Below, piece by piece: positions 44,822 through 56,598 of a stretch of 64,000 nucleotides of DNA. Source of the DNA: Russula earlei (lineage: Eukaryota > Basidiomycota > Agaricomycetes > Russulales > Russulaceae); the NCBI GenBank assembly GCA_025769875.1, contig JAGFNK010000053.1, forward strand, positions 1-64,000, in the 5' to 3' direction. The translations under genes were made by a program, and so were the position numbers. Positions within the stretch are counted from its first letter, which is position 1. The number at the start of each line of letters is the position of its first letter. The notes under the pieces were generated by a model. That model made no database searches. It was given only the letters and a program-made list of their open reading frames with translations, and was not told the origin of the DNA.

Positions 44822-46034
44822 TCAAGATTTACTGACTGCGTAAACACACCCCGCAGGTTCGTATCCTTCGAATAGGTGACCATTGTCGCGTTGATTACTG
44901 AGCACTGACATGTACAGAAACGTGTAGCGCCAATCCCACGTTAGAAATTGGTTATGCAATGGACCATCGATTAAAAGCATGCCCAGTAACGTGCACCTAC
45001 GGCATTGTACGACTCTGTATAGAGTCAAAGCTAATACGACTTTTTGGCGTCAGACACGACAGGCAAGGACGGTACAGGACCACGCAAACCAGCTTCAGAT
45101 ACAATGACACCTAAATACGGCACGACCCACCCAAGTGCAATGGCACTCTTCAAACTGCGACATTCTGGCATACCGCTCAAAAGTCTTGGACGGTATCACT
45201 TTATACTAATTGAATACCATCTTTAAACTTGCGGGTGAAGCCAAACAACTACTCACTGGCCATAACCACCACATCATACTCAACCATGGCGATAGCTGGC
45301 CCTGCACATGTCTTCTCTGGGTGAGTCGATATTTAACAAACGCAAAGGGCAAAAATCGCACAATAGTCAAAACGACGAGGGATACAAGTATTGGTCGGCT
45401 CCTTTATAACCCACGTTCTCATCGCAAGGATGACTAACAGCTAGATGAACGTATCAACAGCAACGATATGAGACGCACTCACGTCCCGAAACAAAGACAG
45501 CGGCCATATGAGATCTTGCCCCAGCGCCAGAGGAAACCCATCTACGTCGAGGAAAACATAGGCCACAGTCGTGATTAGCGCAAGGGGGTTTCAAGAGAGG
45601 CACAAGGATGCACACTTCGTCATTAACCAAACTTGCATCCGACGAGCAAACGTTTAACTGTTTCCGAGGCGCACACGATACGACTCTACCACTTACGATC
45701 AACGCTGCGCTTGGGGTCAAACGTCACAAGGAGCGATAATCAGCGCCTCACGATGAAGGACAGTTCGAGGTACAATATCCTTACCTGCTACACTCTGCCA
45801 GCGGGGAGGAGTTGATAAAGGTAATCAGTACTCGACCTGCGCGCAATTCACGACCCTTGAGGTACACCCCGAGGTGATTCGCGAATGCGCCTGGCAATGA
45901 ATCAGACTTTCCAGTGCCGCGGCCGACTCTCCCTCATCAGACTCGGAGATCTCGCTGGACGTCAAATCAATTGGGGACGGATGCTGCGGACGCAGCAAAC
46001 AAATGGTTCCAATGTGAGCGGCGAACGTGGACAT
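44822..46034 (-). pseudogene. DUF6533 membrane protein, copy B, truncated
   Basis: Homologous blocks on the minus strand: ALESLIHCQAHSRITSG near 45880-45930 (N-terminus as in copy A), SLVNDEV near 45615-45635 where A and C have the YDWFLTS.DEV block, SSGAGARSHMAAVF near 45490-45535, and ALTLYRVVQCRR...LLIDG near 44960-45020. The diagnostic first helix is damaged and no C-terminal FHS block is found. This is a decayed tandem copy. Confidence 0.5.
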
Positions 46035-47151
46035 CCTCTGTACCTGTCGGTTGTCTTGGAGGAGGGGAGGCTCCGCTCTCTGGTGTGCTGTATGGAGATG
46101 CAGGAAGCGAGGAATCGTAGGAAGTGAGGCACAGCTCGAGGGTAATTCGGCGAATCGGATCCCACTTCTCGACGTGAAATACTATGGCGGATATAGCCTT
46201 TGAGTGCGAAGCGCTGGGTCAACTAAGCAACTTTCAGGCCATTCCGCGGTTCCATTGCTGATTGAGTTTGATATCGACGGTGGAACGCAGTTCTCCTCAG
46301 ACCGACCGGAGACAGAAGATGGACGCTGAGCGCAAAAGGCGACAACACAGCACACATGCGCCAGGAGATTTTCGTTTTCGATGAGTTGAGACTCGGAGGT
46401 GCCTCACGCCCGCGTCGCCACTGGTATGGATGCTACATCGTTGTTGTCTGAAAGTGGGAACATCGAGTTGACTGGCTATTGTCTCCCTTGCGACTCTATC
46501 AGCCCAGCCCACAGATAAAACCTCTTCAGCGTCAGAAACACTTGCGATCGTCCAACATGCGAGGTGATTCCGAGGTGTGGAACCACAAGTCAGTGTCTAA
46601 AGCTCATCAATGGGCTTTTGGGCGTACCGGACGTTCGGCTTGTGAAGCGCGTGAAAAGCCTGACACCAATCGATCAGAATAGAGGTGCGCCTCAGGCTAA
46701 TGGGCGATCCGAGTCGGAGTGTAGGTGGGCTTCGGGTATAATGTGTGATCAAAAGAATATATAATCGCCGTTGAGCGCTGAGCACATTTTGTAAATAAAT
46801 CTGTCGCCGCTACGTATCCGAGCGGGGAAACGAGTGTGTGACCATCTATTCTTTCAGTGTTAGACAATGGCTCTTCGATGCACTCCAAGTCAGGGGGTAC
46901 CTCCGACCCATAGGAGGGTCTCTGCATGGATATGAGCAACGAAAGTGACACTATCTGCAACCACGGTAAGACAATCCGTCCACAACAACAAAAGGTAGCT
47001 AACCTAACACAAATGGACATGATCGCGCCCAAAAATGGCTACTTATTAATCTGCCTCCTAACCTAAAATTGCGGGAACATGGTTTTTCAAATCATAAACC
47101 GGGAAGGCTGCTCTGGCGGGAAAATTCACGCCGAGGCCAGCTAGTAGCAGG
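46035..47151. other. Spacer between DUF6533 copies
   Basis: No complete gene recognised. May contain further decayed DUF6533 sequence. Confidence 0.3.
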
Positions 47152-48904
47152 TCACGACACGATAAGGCCCTGGGACTGCTTCACCGTCGCCGCAATATGA
47201 AGCACGATGCGCGTTGAAAGCATGCTATGAAAGACAGTCTGCATCCTGGTCAGGGACGCAGAGATCGTCAGCGCACCTCACTCGGGTGGTGAGATTCGCC
47301 TCAAGACTTACTGCGTGCCTCCACGCCGCAATTGCGGATCCTTCGAGTCCGCGTCCAAATGTTGAGAGCTTTTGCGGTACCAGCCGAAGACAGTCAGACT
47401 CACCGAGACTTGAAGCACCAATGCAACGTTCAAGGTGCTGAGCGCTACACACGACAGGTCTATTCGATATCCGGGCCAAGAAGATAGAAGTGCTCACTAA
47501 GCATGAAAACGAAATACATAACACCTAGCCAAGCAGAAGCGTCAGCCAAACCCAATTGGGGTATAGACTGTGTTAAACGAGAGACCGTCGATCCAAAGTG
47601 CGTCCAATAACTTTGATTTTGGGCGCATCTGAGTCCCTTTGTGGAGTTGGAGGACTTTGTATAGGGTCAAGGATAACACAACTGCTCGACGTTAGCGATG
47701 AGAGGTCAAGGCGAGATCGAATGTTAACCAACGAACGAGCTTCGAGCACGATGAGGAAGAGGTACGGTACCACCCACAGATGCCCGACGGCACTCGTCAA
47801 TAGGTGACACTGTTCCGAGACATTATCTGTGGCGATCGGAATAATCACTTTATGCCAATTGCATTCGTCAAGTCGCAATTCGGAAGGTGGAAACGAACGA
47901 CGCACCAGCAGTCCGAGTTGTAGCCACGTCGCGCCCAGCTATGGCGACTGCTGTTATCATACAGGCCTCCAAGCATCTGGGTAAGTCAGGCAAAGGATAC
48001 AAAAAACCACAATCGTACGGTAGAAAAAATGGCCAGGAATATAAACATAGGCCTGCTCCTTCCCCATATAGCCCAAGTTCTCATCAAAAGTATGACTTGG
48101 GCAACGTCGTCAGTAGCCGGCCGAGGTGAGACCCGCCAAATGTACTCACCCTCTGAAGCCATAATAGAGACGACACGGAGGAACATCATGACGTTTGTCC
48201 GGGTGACGTCAGGCTGTAACGTCCCTATTAGCCTGTGGTTCTTGTGCCATACAAGCAAGTGTTAACTTGGTGAGGCACCGCACGCACCGGAAGCAGTTCC
48301 ACAATAGCAGAGGCCAGTGCTGGGTATCGTGCCAAAAAGAACGGTATCCGAACATAAGGTCTTTTGTCCCCGCGCCAGAGGAAATCCACCTGCCCCGAGG
48401 AGAAAGATGTGTCATTTTTTTTTCAAGTCGATGAAGAGAGGAGGACCGCCCAGGTGCGCGGCGGGAGGATAGAGAACGCGGAAAGTGGAGTCACGCACCT
48501 CGTCTGCGCTTGTCAGGAACCAGTCGTAAAACTACCCGGGATGATCAAAAGCAGATTAGTCTTAGGGAACTCCACAAGTATGGTATCAGGCAACCACTCA
48601 CGATCAACATCGCGCCTGCCACTAATCGATCCAGGGATTCGAATTAGTCAAAACGTAGGAACCGGGGCCGGTCAACGGCCTTACCTGCTATATACTGGAG
48701 ACGTAAAACAGAAAGAGGCCCCAGTAAGCACACATCACACGCCAGATGCGCTATATTGTACCGTCTGAACGGCATGTGGGCAGTATTACGCACGATAGTG
48801 AGCTGCCAATACCGCACACATTGAGGCAGGTTTTCCAACTCTAACCCGAGTGCGAGCGCGCCGTTCAGGTTGACGCCTGAGAAGACCTCGCGACCGGTCG
48901 CTGG
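47152..48904 (-). CDS. DUF6533 membrane protein, copy C
   Basis: On the minus strand: MPATGREVFSGVNLNGAL at the start (48904), FYDWFLTSADEV near 48480-48535, VDFLWRGDKRPYVRIPFFLARYPALA, VILLMRTWAIWGRSRPMF near 48040-48095, LTLYKVLQLHKG...LLDALWIDG near 47590-47690, ALSTLNVALVLQVS near 47400-47450, and QTVFHSMLSTRIVLH near 47195-47240, ending in a stop at 47152. The block order equals copy A, with introns of about 50 nt between blocks. The segment between about 47810 and 48000 was not resolved into exons, so intactness is not proven. Confidence 0.6.
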
Positions 48905-49627
48905 CATGCTTGAGATCAAAATTTGAATGGAAGCAACCAGGCCAGAGATTTGACAGAACGCTCGAACGGGCAGTCACAGTACCAGTGCGCCTTTTGTGTG
49001 CGCGTATCGAGACTCGCAGAATCCAGTCTGCGAGAGAAAAGAAAGAAGAAAAAAATAGAAGGAGAAAGAGAAGGAGCGAATGGGTTGTGGGAGAAACAGC
49101 ACGAGATTGATCGCGCTTGATACTTTTATTACTTATACAGCCGGCTGATAGCAGGAAGGTAACGATGAGATCCGACATGTTCCGAAGACTTGATGCACGG
49201 CGCGTAAAGCAGCGCTATAGAGTTGGTGTCGTGAGGCTGCGGTCGTTCCCTTCTCCCGTGGACAGAGGGAGCATGCGCTGACGAGTTAGGAGCAAGGAGA
49301 GCAAGGAGAGGCAACGCCAGGCCCTAGTTGAGCTCGATAGACGAGTTTTCGAACCGTCATGGATCGGCAACTGACAGTTGCCAGGATTTGGTTGACAAGG
49401 TGGGTACACGTTCTGGTCGGATTCCCAGGCGTTGGCAGGATCAGAGCCTGATGGATCGATCACACGGGTGAGAGCCAGTTCCGTGGGCCTGGCTGGTCAA
49501 ATTCGAGTGAGTTGATACATTTATTTGTGTCTGTTTTGGTTTGGTGGATACGGACAATAAAAAAACAAGCAGCTATACGGCATGCCGCTCTCTCTCTAAA
49601 CACTTCACAATCATCAGGACCACAGCT
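48905..49627. other. Intergenic between the DUF6533 array and malate dehydrogenase
   Basis: A purine run (AGAAAAGAAAGAAGAAAAAA) lies at about 49032-49051. No gene recognised. Confidence 0.4.
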
Positions 49628-51122
49628 CTATACTTTGGCAGCGGGCGTCCTCTGGAATGTAGCGCCCTGCAATACGAATAAGCCCGCGGCGTCAAGGACG
49701 TTGAGCCGGTTGAAGCAAACCTTCTCAATGTTGGCCGTGAGTTCCGGAACTGCACTCCCGATCAGCTGCCTCTCATAGTCGGTCAACTTTCCAAGGGGAA
49801 GAATCTTCTCGACACCATCAGGCTATCCCAGAAATCGAATCAGTAGCCGGCCTGATTTCAGATAGTTCAACTCAGTTCACCCCGATTTGGACGTTCGTTG
49901 AGAAGTAGTCCAGTTCTTTGCCAATTTCCTTCTTCAACGCGGCGCCTCCTTCCTTATCTGCATCGAGGTGGACATAGCTAGGAGCGATGAGGCTCTCCCC
50001 GCCACTGAGGGCCTTGATGATCTTGTTCGCAAACTCTGCACCGGCGTATGCCATCGAGAGCGTCGCGGACCCGTTACCGTCCTTGGCCTTGACGACTTCG
50101 TCACCGCCAAACTGGATGCGTTTTGTCAATGCCTCCAGCTTTTCTGTGTCAAAGGCAGTGGGGAGCGGATGGGAGGATCTGGAAAGGAGGGGCACGATCT
50201 GTGGTACGCGCATAAGCAAGGTCGACATGGCCCGTGAATGGGCCAAACATACGGTAACACCCGAGTGGCCTCCGACAACAGGAACAACAACCTCAGTCGA
50301 CTTTGAGAGATCACCAAGGGTCTCAGCGACGAAAGTCGATGCGCGCACGACATCCAATGTCGTCACACCAAACAGGCTATGTAGTCATCAGCATTGATCT
50401 TCTCGCTTCAAGGCAGAAAAGGAGTTACCGCTTGGGATTGAATTTCCCTAGTTTCTTGTAGACCTCGGCGACGATGGGGACAGTAGAATTGACGGGGTTG
50501 GAGATGACGAGGACAAATGCATCTGGGGCGGTGGCGGCAATCCCTTGGGCCAAATCATGTACGATGCCAGCATTGATCTACTAACGGTCAGTTTTTTGGT
50601 CCGCACCTATCGCTGACAAGACCCACCTTGAATAGGTCATCACTTTGAATTGACATTTGTGAACTACACATTAGATCGATGGGAAGAGAACTGGACACAC
50701 CGCGTCATCTACAAAGATCAATCAGTGCCATGCGTTTGCAAATGACGGAATGATACGCACTCCTGGTTTGCGGGGCACGCCAGCGGGGATGATGACAACG
50801 TCGGCACCCTTCAGAGTCTTGGCAAGACCGCTGTCCGGAGGTAGGTAGCCCTCGACCTTTGCCGGCGTTGCGATATGAGAGAGGTCGGCGGCAACGCCGG
50901 GGGTGTTGACGATATCGTAGAGGCCAAGCTGGAAGAGGTTGGGGAATCAGTAGATGCCACGTAGTGAGAGGAGCGAAAGACCTCGGTAACCAAGGGGTTT
51001 GTCTTGAGGAGAAGTGCCAAAGGTTGGCCAATTCCACCTTGGACCTAAGTTAATAAATCTGGGACGTTGTCGGAGCTGTGAAAGAGCTTACCAGCAGCGC
51101 CGAGAACTACAGCCTTGACCAT
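49628..51122 (-). CDS. MDH: Malate dehydrogenase (NAD-dependent)
   Basis: Interconverts malate and oxaloacetate with NAD. It starts [11 protein letters not shown] at 51122, then an intron, then [18 protein letters not shown] (Rossmann NAD site). [32 protein letters not shown] with TRDDLFKINA (substrate-loop Arg residues), [28 protein letters not shown] (catalytic His) and the last exon ending [12 protein letters not shown] follow. At least seven short introns are used, for example 50199-50252. Without the intron-containing frames the protein is about 330 residues, normal for the family. No N-terminal targeting peptide is visible, suggesting a cytosolic (or peroxisomal) form, although the sequence is closer in style to the mitochondrial/bacterial class. 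It is divergent from the PPR gene. Confidence 0.93.
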
Positions 51123-51221
51123 TGTGAGAGGGGATGAGGAGCGAGGATGAGAATGACCGGTCTTACTTATACCTGACCGTGCCAGTCGGATCACCTGCGC
51201 TACCACGTGCATCTCCCTTTG
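51123..51221. promoter_or_regulatory. Shared divergent promoter of malate dehydrogenase and PPR protein
   Basis: Only about 100 bp separates the two start codons. CACGTG lies near 51204. No TATA box is evident. Confidence 0.55.
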
Positions 51222-54110
51222 ATGTCCTTGAGGAGGGCACTCGTACGGGTACCTCGTCCTCGTCCCCACAGGTGGTTGCAACACGCCGCTTTCGTGGCCC
51301 ATCGTCCATCTGACCCACCTCAACTCCATTCCGGCGTGAGGCCCAATCCCTCTGCCAGAGAACTAGCACGGCGAGTGGAGGCGCTGGTCATCCCTGTCCC
51401 TACAGAGAACGACGTTCTCTCCCCGTCGCCTTCCTCACGTCCTCTCAAGCGTGTCCCATCCGATTCAACCTATAGCGAAGAAGAGCTACTGGCCATCTAT
51501 GACGATCTCCTCGCCTTGTCTCAGGATGAATCTCATGTCACTACCCATTCGACGTCACAGGACAAAGCTGTCGTGGAATCTATCGTCTCTCGCATCTCGC
51601 CATCCATCTTGCCTTCTGAAACGCTTTCAACTCTCCTGCAACAACGGGCGGAACAGGCCTCTCCACGTGAAAAGCAACCACATCCCTATGAGAGCCGCCC
51701 GTCTCTGCCTCATCATGTCGCGTTGAGTCTGCTACACCCCATAATCCGGGAGTTGCAAAGTGCCCCAAACGTCCCTGCATCCTCCTCCGGAAAGGGCCCT
51801 CAACCCGCAAATGAAGTATCACCGGCCGTACTCTCCCTTAATGAATGGAGGTCCTTGACACGAGTTTGTGTGCGTCCCTGCGTCGTGCTCTACAAGCTGA
51901 CACCCTAACATGTCGAATATTAGCTTGCACATGAAGACCTTCGCTCTGTCAAAATGACTTTTGAACTCATGATGGTCCGTCGCGATTTCCCCATGCCAAC
52001 GACGGTCTACTCACTTCCCAAAGGCATCAGGAATACAACCAGCTGAAGACCAAGCCAACGACGTCCTTGAGTGGTATGCTAGGAGAGGAGATGTGTCGGG
52101 TCTCGAGGAGTTCTTGCAGGAGTTTGTAAGAGGTGCGTTTCTTCGCGCCTTCGAATGACTTGTTTCCAACACCCGTCTCAGGTTCACTCACCGACCGCCA
52201 GCGCCACTTGCACATCAAAGCGCACGAAAAGAGCGTCCCACCCGGTGCAGTTCCTGAGAGCGCCCTTTCACTTCTCCACACCTACGAAAGTACGGGTCGG
52301 CCACCACCAATGACGGCCTACTCGCGACTCATCGCTGCTCTCTTCCGCATTCCATCTTCCGTCGCACATGCCCAGGCTTGGGACCTTTTTTCACACATGC
52401 GATACGTCGCGCACCCCCATCCGGACTCCCTCCTTTATTCGCAAATGATTCAGGCTTGCGCGTTGCCCACCCCCTCCGAGCCCGAGCGTGCCCTTGATCT
52501 CTTCACAGAAATGACCATCGATCGCAGGATCCCACCCACCGCCGGTGCTTATACAGCTGCGATTCTCGCATGCGCCCGCTCAGGATCGAAAGTGTACGTG
52601 AACGAGGCATTCCGCCTGGCGAAGGAAATGCTCAATGCTCATCGAGACGCGCGCGGACGAAGCGCGTTCAGCCCCGATTCACATACATTCGGTGCCTTGC
52701 TGGAAGGTGCAAAACGCATCGGCGACCTGGGTCGCGTGCGCTGGATACTGGCCGAGATGGTCGAAATGACACGACGAAACCCAGAGAGCAGGGACGTTGT
52801 CGTCGATGAACGGATCATGACGCACGTCTTTCACGCATATGCTGCATACAAGCCCCCTTTCAGACGCTCCATGGCCCCCCTGGCTTCTCAAAACAAGGTT
52901 GACGCAGATACGTCGGAACCGGTCGAGTCATTTGTTGCTGATGACCGTGAACCGTCGCCACCTCCCCCAGTCGAAGTGCCACAGGAGCCCAGCTTCGCTC
53001 ATTTGCCCCCTCAAAGCCGCCCCGAGGTGATCGGCGAGGCCCGTGCCCTCTTTGCCCGTATCTCTCGCCCATCGCCACCCCCGACAGGTTCCCCTTCGGG
53101 AGCCCCCCTGCTGCCCGCTCTCCCTGACGTCCACGTCACGCCACGCCTGCTCAGGGCGTATCTCTCAATCTTTTATGCTCACGCGCCTCTCGAGACGGCA
53201 CATGGCATGTTCCGCACGACGTTTGCTGACCACGGCCTGACGAAGGACGTTGTTGCGATCGTCGAGGCGCTCGAGCGCTGCGCCGCTGCGCGCCGTGGCG
53301 TCGACCGAGCGCGAGTGGGGAGCTTTGCGGACGATGCGTGGAATGAGTGGACCACCTTTGAGAAGGAGAAGGAAAAGACACCGATACGTGGTGAGAGCAG
53401 CGCACGGTCCATACAACGCGCATATGCGGCACGGATCCGAGTCCTTGCCTTGTAAGTGATAAATCATATCGTCATTTCATTCACTCGCCTCGCCTCGCCC
53501 CCCTCCCTCTCTCCCCTTCCCGCTCTTCCTTTCTTCCTTCCTTCGCTTCGTTCCTTCCATCTGCCGCCTGCTCCCTCCATTGACTCAACCCCTTTTGGGG
53601 CTCCCCTTGTCTCCGCCACCCGGTCCTCGCGCGTCCCCGATCCATCCAATGCGCCGCGCGCGCGTCGTGGCCCAACCGTTGTCCCGTCATCGTTATTCAT
53701 CGCCGTGTTCGCTGTTGCTGACATCTCCCCCCCCCCCCCCCCCTTTTTTTTTTTTTGTCGACAGGACGGGCCGTCTGGACGAGGCGCTGGCATGCCTGCG
53801 CACTTTTTCTGCACGCTACCCGCCGCACGCCGTGTTGGAACCTTCGCGTCCACGGGCGGAACGACGAAACGGCATGCGCGACATGCGCGTGTCCCTCGCC
53901 GCCGGCGGGCGACCGCTCGTGCGGCTCACGACCGTCTTGGACGTGCAGGATGACGACGTGCCGGCGTTTCTGACGTTCGCGGACGTGGAGGTGTTGCACC
54001 ATCGCCTCGTGGCGGCGGGGGACCTGCGCGGTCTTGCCTACGTCAAGTGGGCGTGCAAGGCGTACGAGGGGGCGCTGCGTAAGCGGAGGGAGGCGGCGCT
54101 CAGAGCATGA
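51222..54110 (+). CDS. Pentatricopeptide-repeat protein, probably mitochondrial
   Basis: PPR proteins bind organellar RNA for processing, stability or translation. The start at 51222 (MSLRRALVRVPRPRPHRW) gives an Arg-rich, acid-free N-terminus typical of a mitochondrial presequence; an in-frame ATG at 51207 adds five residues. Exons are joined by introns at about 51872-51924, 51970-52019 and 52137-52182, and by a long one of about 310 bp (53454-53763). The helical-repeat region (about 52180-52860) has successive PPR-like units such as MTAYSRLIAALFR, SLLYSQMIQACAL, AGAYTAAILACARSG and SHTFGALLEGAKRIGDL. A Pro-rich linker and C-terminal helices follow, ending EGALRKRREAALRA. Specific RNA target unknown. 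Confidence 0.8.
53454..53763 (+). other. Long last intron of the PPR gene with a poly-C/poly-T acceptor tract
   Basis: Starts GTAAGT and ends GTCGACAG. Just before the acceptor lie about 15 C followed by about 13 T (53727-53756). It is six times longer than the other introns in the window and is almost wholly pyrimidine. Homopolymer lengths may be sequencing-sensitive. Confidence 0.65.
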
Positions 54111-54771
54111 CGGAGAGTCGTCCTCGTGAATGCCCCTCGCCTCCTTCTGTCAGCGCGCGGCTTTCCTTCTTTTTCTTTTCTTGGGTAAAGGTGCCGAATG
54201 CTGTTGTCGGCGCAAACGCCCTTCCTAGCACGCTTTCCTATACCCCATCCTTGGCACATACTTCGTTCATGCTGCATACACACATAGTTGGGGGCCCCAG
54301 CGGCCATACATCTTCCTATAATACTACTACTACTCCCGCCTGGCATAGGTCATGATAGAGGGAACAAGAAAGCACGGAGATGATCATGTGAGAACTGTAA
54401 GGGTGGGAATTTCGGAGCGTACGTATGCACAGTGATGGTTGCGTCCGAGATTGGTGCCAAACGGAACGGAAGGGTGTCACGGAATGGGATGGGATGGATG
54501 GCGGCATGGAAGCGCGCAAAACACGTCGGGTCGTCATCGGATAACATTATTAAGGGACCATCAGTGTTGAAGCTTGAGGCTTGGAAGGGAGGGAAAACGA
54601 GGTATATCGGGAGCACGAAACGCAACGAGAGCCGAGGACGAACGGGGGAAATAGATAGCCGGATTTTGTGGTCGAAACGCACCTTAGTATGATGAGTGGA
54701 CAGTGTGAAGGGTTTAAGAAGAAGGGAAAAAGAGAGAAGATCTGGCGTCGTGGGGGATACGGGGGACGGCT
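54111..54771. other. Convergent 3' region
   Basis: Tail-to-tail spacer between the PPR gene (plus) and the phosphopantetheinyl transferase gene (minus). No gene recognised. Confidence 0.5.
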
Positions 54772-55933
54772 TCAGTCGGTCAACTTGGGTATGACGTTGG
54801 TCATCTGGTCGATGTTGATAAACTGGACCCAGGACTCGAGGTCCTTGTTGTTGTCTTGCCACACAAACTTGGAGTCGGGGGTGCCGCGGAAGTGGGCGGT
54901 CACGCACTGGTAGCTCTCCTCGACGAGGATGCCGCGGCGCTGGACGCCGAGGTGGGCCTTGTAGAGGCGGAACTCCCAGCCGGTGAGGGGCTGGCCGTCG
55001 CCGCTGCAGGTCTCCTCGGAGATGTTGAACTCGAGGCGGGACCAGTCGAATCCGATCGGCTGGCCTATCGCCTTGATGTAGGCGGATTTGAGCGCGAGGA
55101 GGATGCAGAGCCGGCGGAGGACGACCTCGTCGCCCAGGCTGGGGGACAGGAAGGACATCTCGAGGTCGGTGAGCTGGGAGGTGGGCGTCGTGTCAAGGTA
55201 ATGGCCGTCAGCACGTGGTGGTGGGAATCGAATTTTAGAACAGAAAGAACAGGAAAGAAAAACGTGGGGTGCGCACCTTGTGTGAGAGCGATTCGACGTA
55301 GGTAGGGACGGTCGCATCGCGGGGCTCGACGGCGACCTGCTTGACGCCGAGGCCGATGTTGACGACCTCCCGCTGTTTTCCTTGTACCATGACCATGCCT
55401 ATGAGCGAGTTCTCCCAGGCGAGGTGATACCCTATCATCGACCGAAGGTGGTGTTCTGGATTGACGTGGTCGAGCATCTGTGCGATGCAGTAGAAATTTA
55501 AGAGGGCAGGGTCGGAGGGTTGGCAGACGCCGACGCAGACGGACCTGCTCTATCCAGTGTTTCCCGTTGTGTGTGCTGTGATCCCGCCAGCGAGCACGAG
55601 GTATTCGACGGTGCCTCATCATGAGGAGAGGCATCATCTGAGCGATGATTTGCCCTGCGGATCCGACGAGTCAGAGATCAGGGCACCGGTACGGAGAGAC
55701 GGGGGAGGGCGAACGAAGCGATTCTCCAGAGGACGGGTTTGAGACGAAATTTTTCGCATGGGGGACGGTGTTGTGAACGAGTTCGTAGCACTTGTCGTAT
55801 TCCTTGATGAGGGGAAAGGGGAACGAGTGTGAACGGACCCGGTTGTGGCGGTGAAGGGAAAAAGGTGGGTGCTGACCTCTGTGGTGACCTCGCGGTTGAG
55901 ATATAGCATCCAAACGAGAATGGGAGAGTTCAT
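54772..55933 (-). CDS. 4'-phosphopantetheinyl transferase (Lys5/Sfp type)
   Basis: Transfers the phosphopantetheine arm of coenzyme A to carrier proteins (fatty acid and polyketide synthases, peptide synthetases, aminoadipate reductase). It starts at 55933, MNSPILVWMLYLNREVTTE, with an intron of about 74 nt. EYDKCYELVHN, QMMPLLMMRHRRIPRARW, ENSLIGMVMVQGK, NIGLGVKQVAVEPRDATV, LTDLEMSFL and ALKSAYIKAIGQPIGFDWSRLEFN (the conserved helix with the magnesium-binding neighbourhood) follow, then a C-terminal beta region ending VIPKLTD. Most blocks have clear family counterparts. Note that the usual W-x-x-K-E-(A/S)-x-x-K motif reads ALKSAYIK here, so the Glu of K-E is replaced by Ser, an atypical feature. 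Five or six short introns. Confidence 0.8.
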
Positions 55934-56598
55934 CGATCCACTATGCGTATGATACAGGTACGGTGAAAACTCGAGAGGGCGTCAAAAATCCTAGGATGGT
56001 TCGTTTAGGGGCAAGTAGGGGGCGACGGAGGAAGGGTTGTTATATGTGGAGTGGCACAAGCCGCAGATAAAATGGAATAAAGACTGGGACTGACAATTGA
56101 TCCGAAGATGGGCGCTATGGTCTCTGTGCTCACTCACGACAGTGTTGAGAGATGCTTCAAGGGCCCCTACACTGCCTTTTATAACCCGGCCACACTTTCC
56201 GAAATCACCACGGCGCAGAATATAGGGGGAGGCCTTGCTTCCACACCGGTGTCTGTCCACGTTCACTGCGGCTGTGTAGCTACACGAGCGGTGTCAGACT
56301 CGACTCGTGCGTCGACCCACCACGTGATCATCATATATTATCGTCCCTTTCCCCTCCACTCCCCCACACAAAACAGCTCGCGATCGTTTCCCTCGCTGGC
56401 CCCACTCGAGGCGCCTCTTTCTCACTCTTTCGGTAGTACACACCGTTTCGCCGGTGACCGGTGTATGGAGGTCGCGTGTGCACCGTGATCGATGAGGACG
56501 GTGTCGGATGAATTCCTGGGAGCAGACCAGACTCGCCCTCCCTTTTTTTGGCCCGTATCGACCTCGTCTTCTTCTTGTCCCACCTCTCCGCGCACGGT
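55934..56598. other. Divergent intergenic region, transferase and P450
   Basis: No gene recognised. Contains CACGTG near 56321. Confidence 0.4.
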
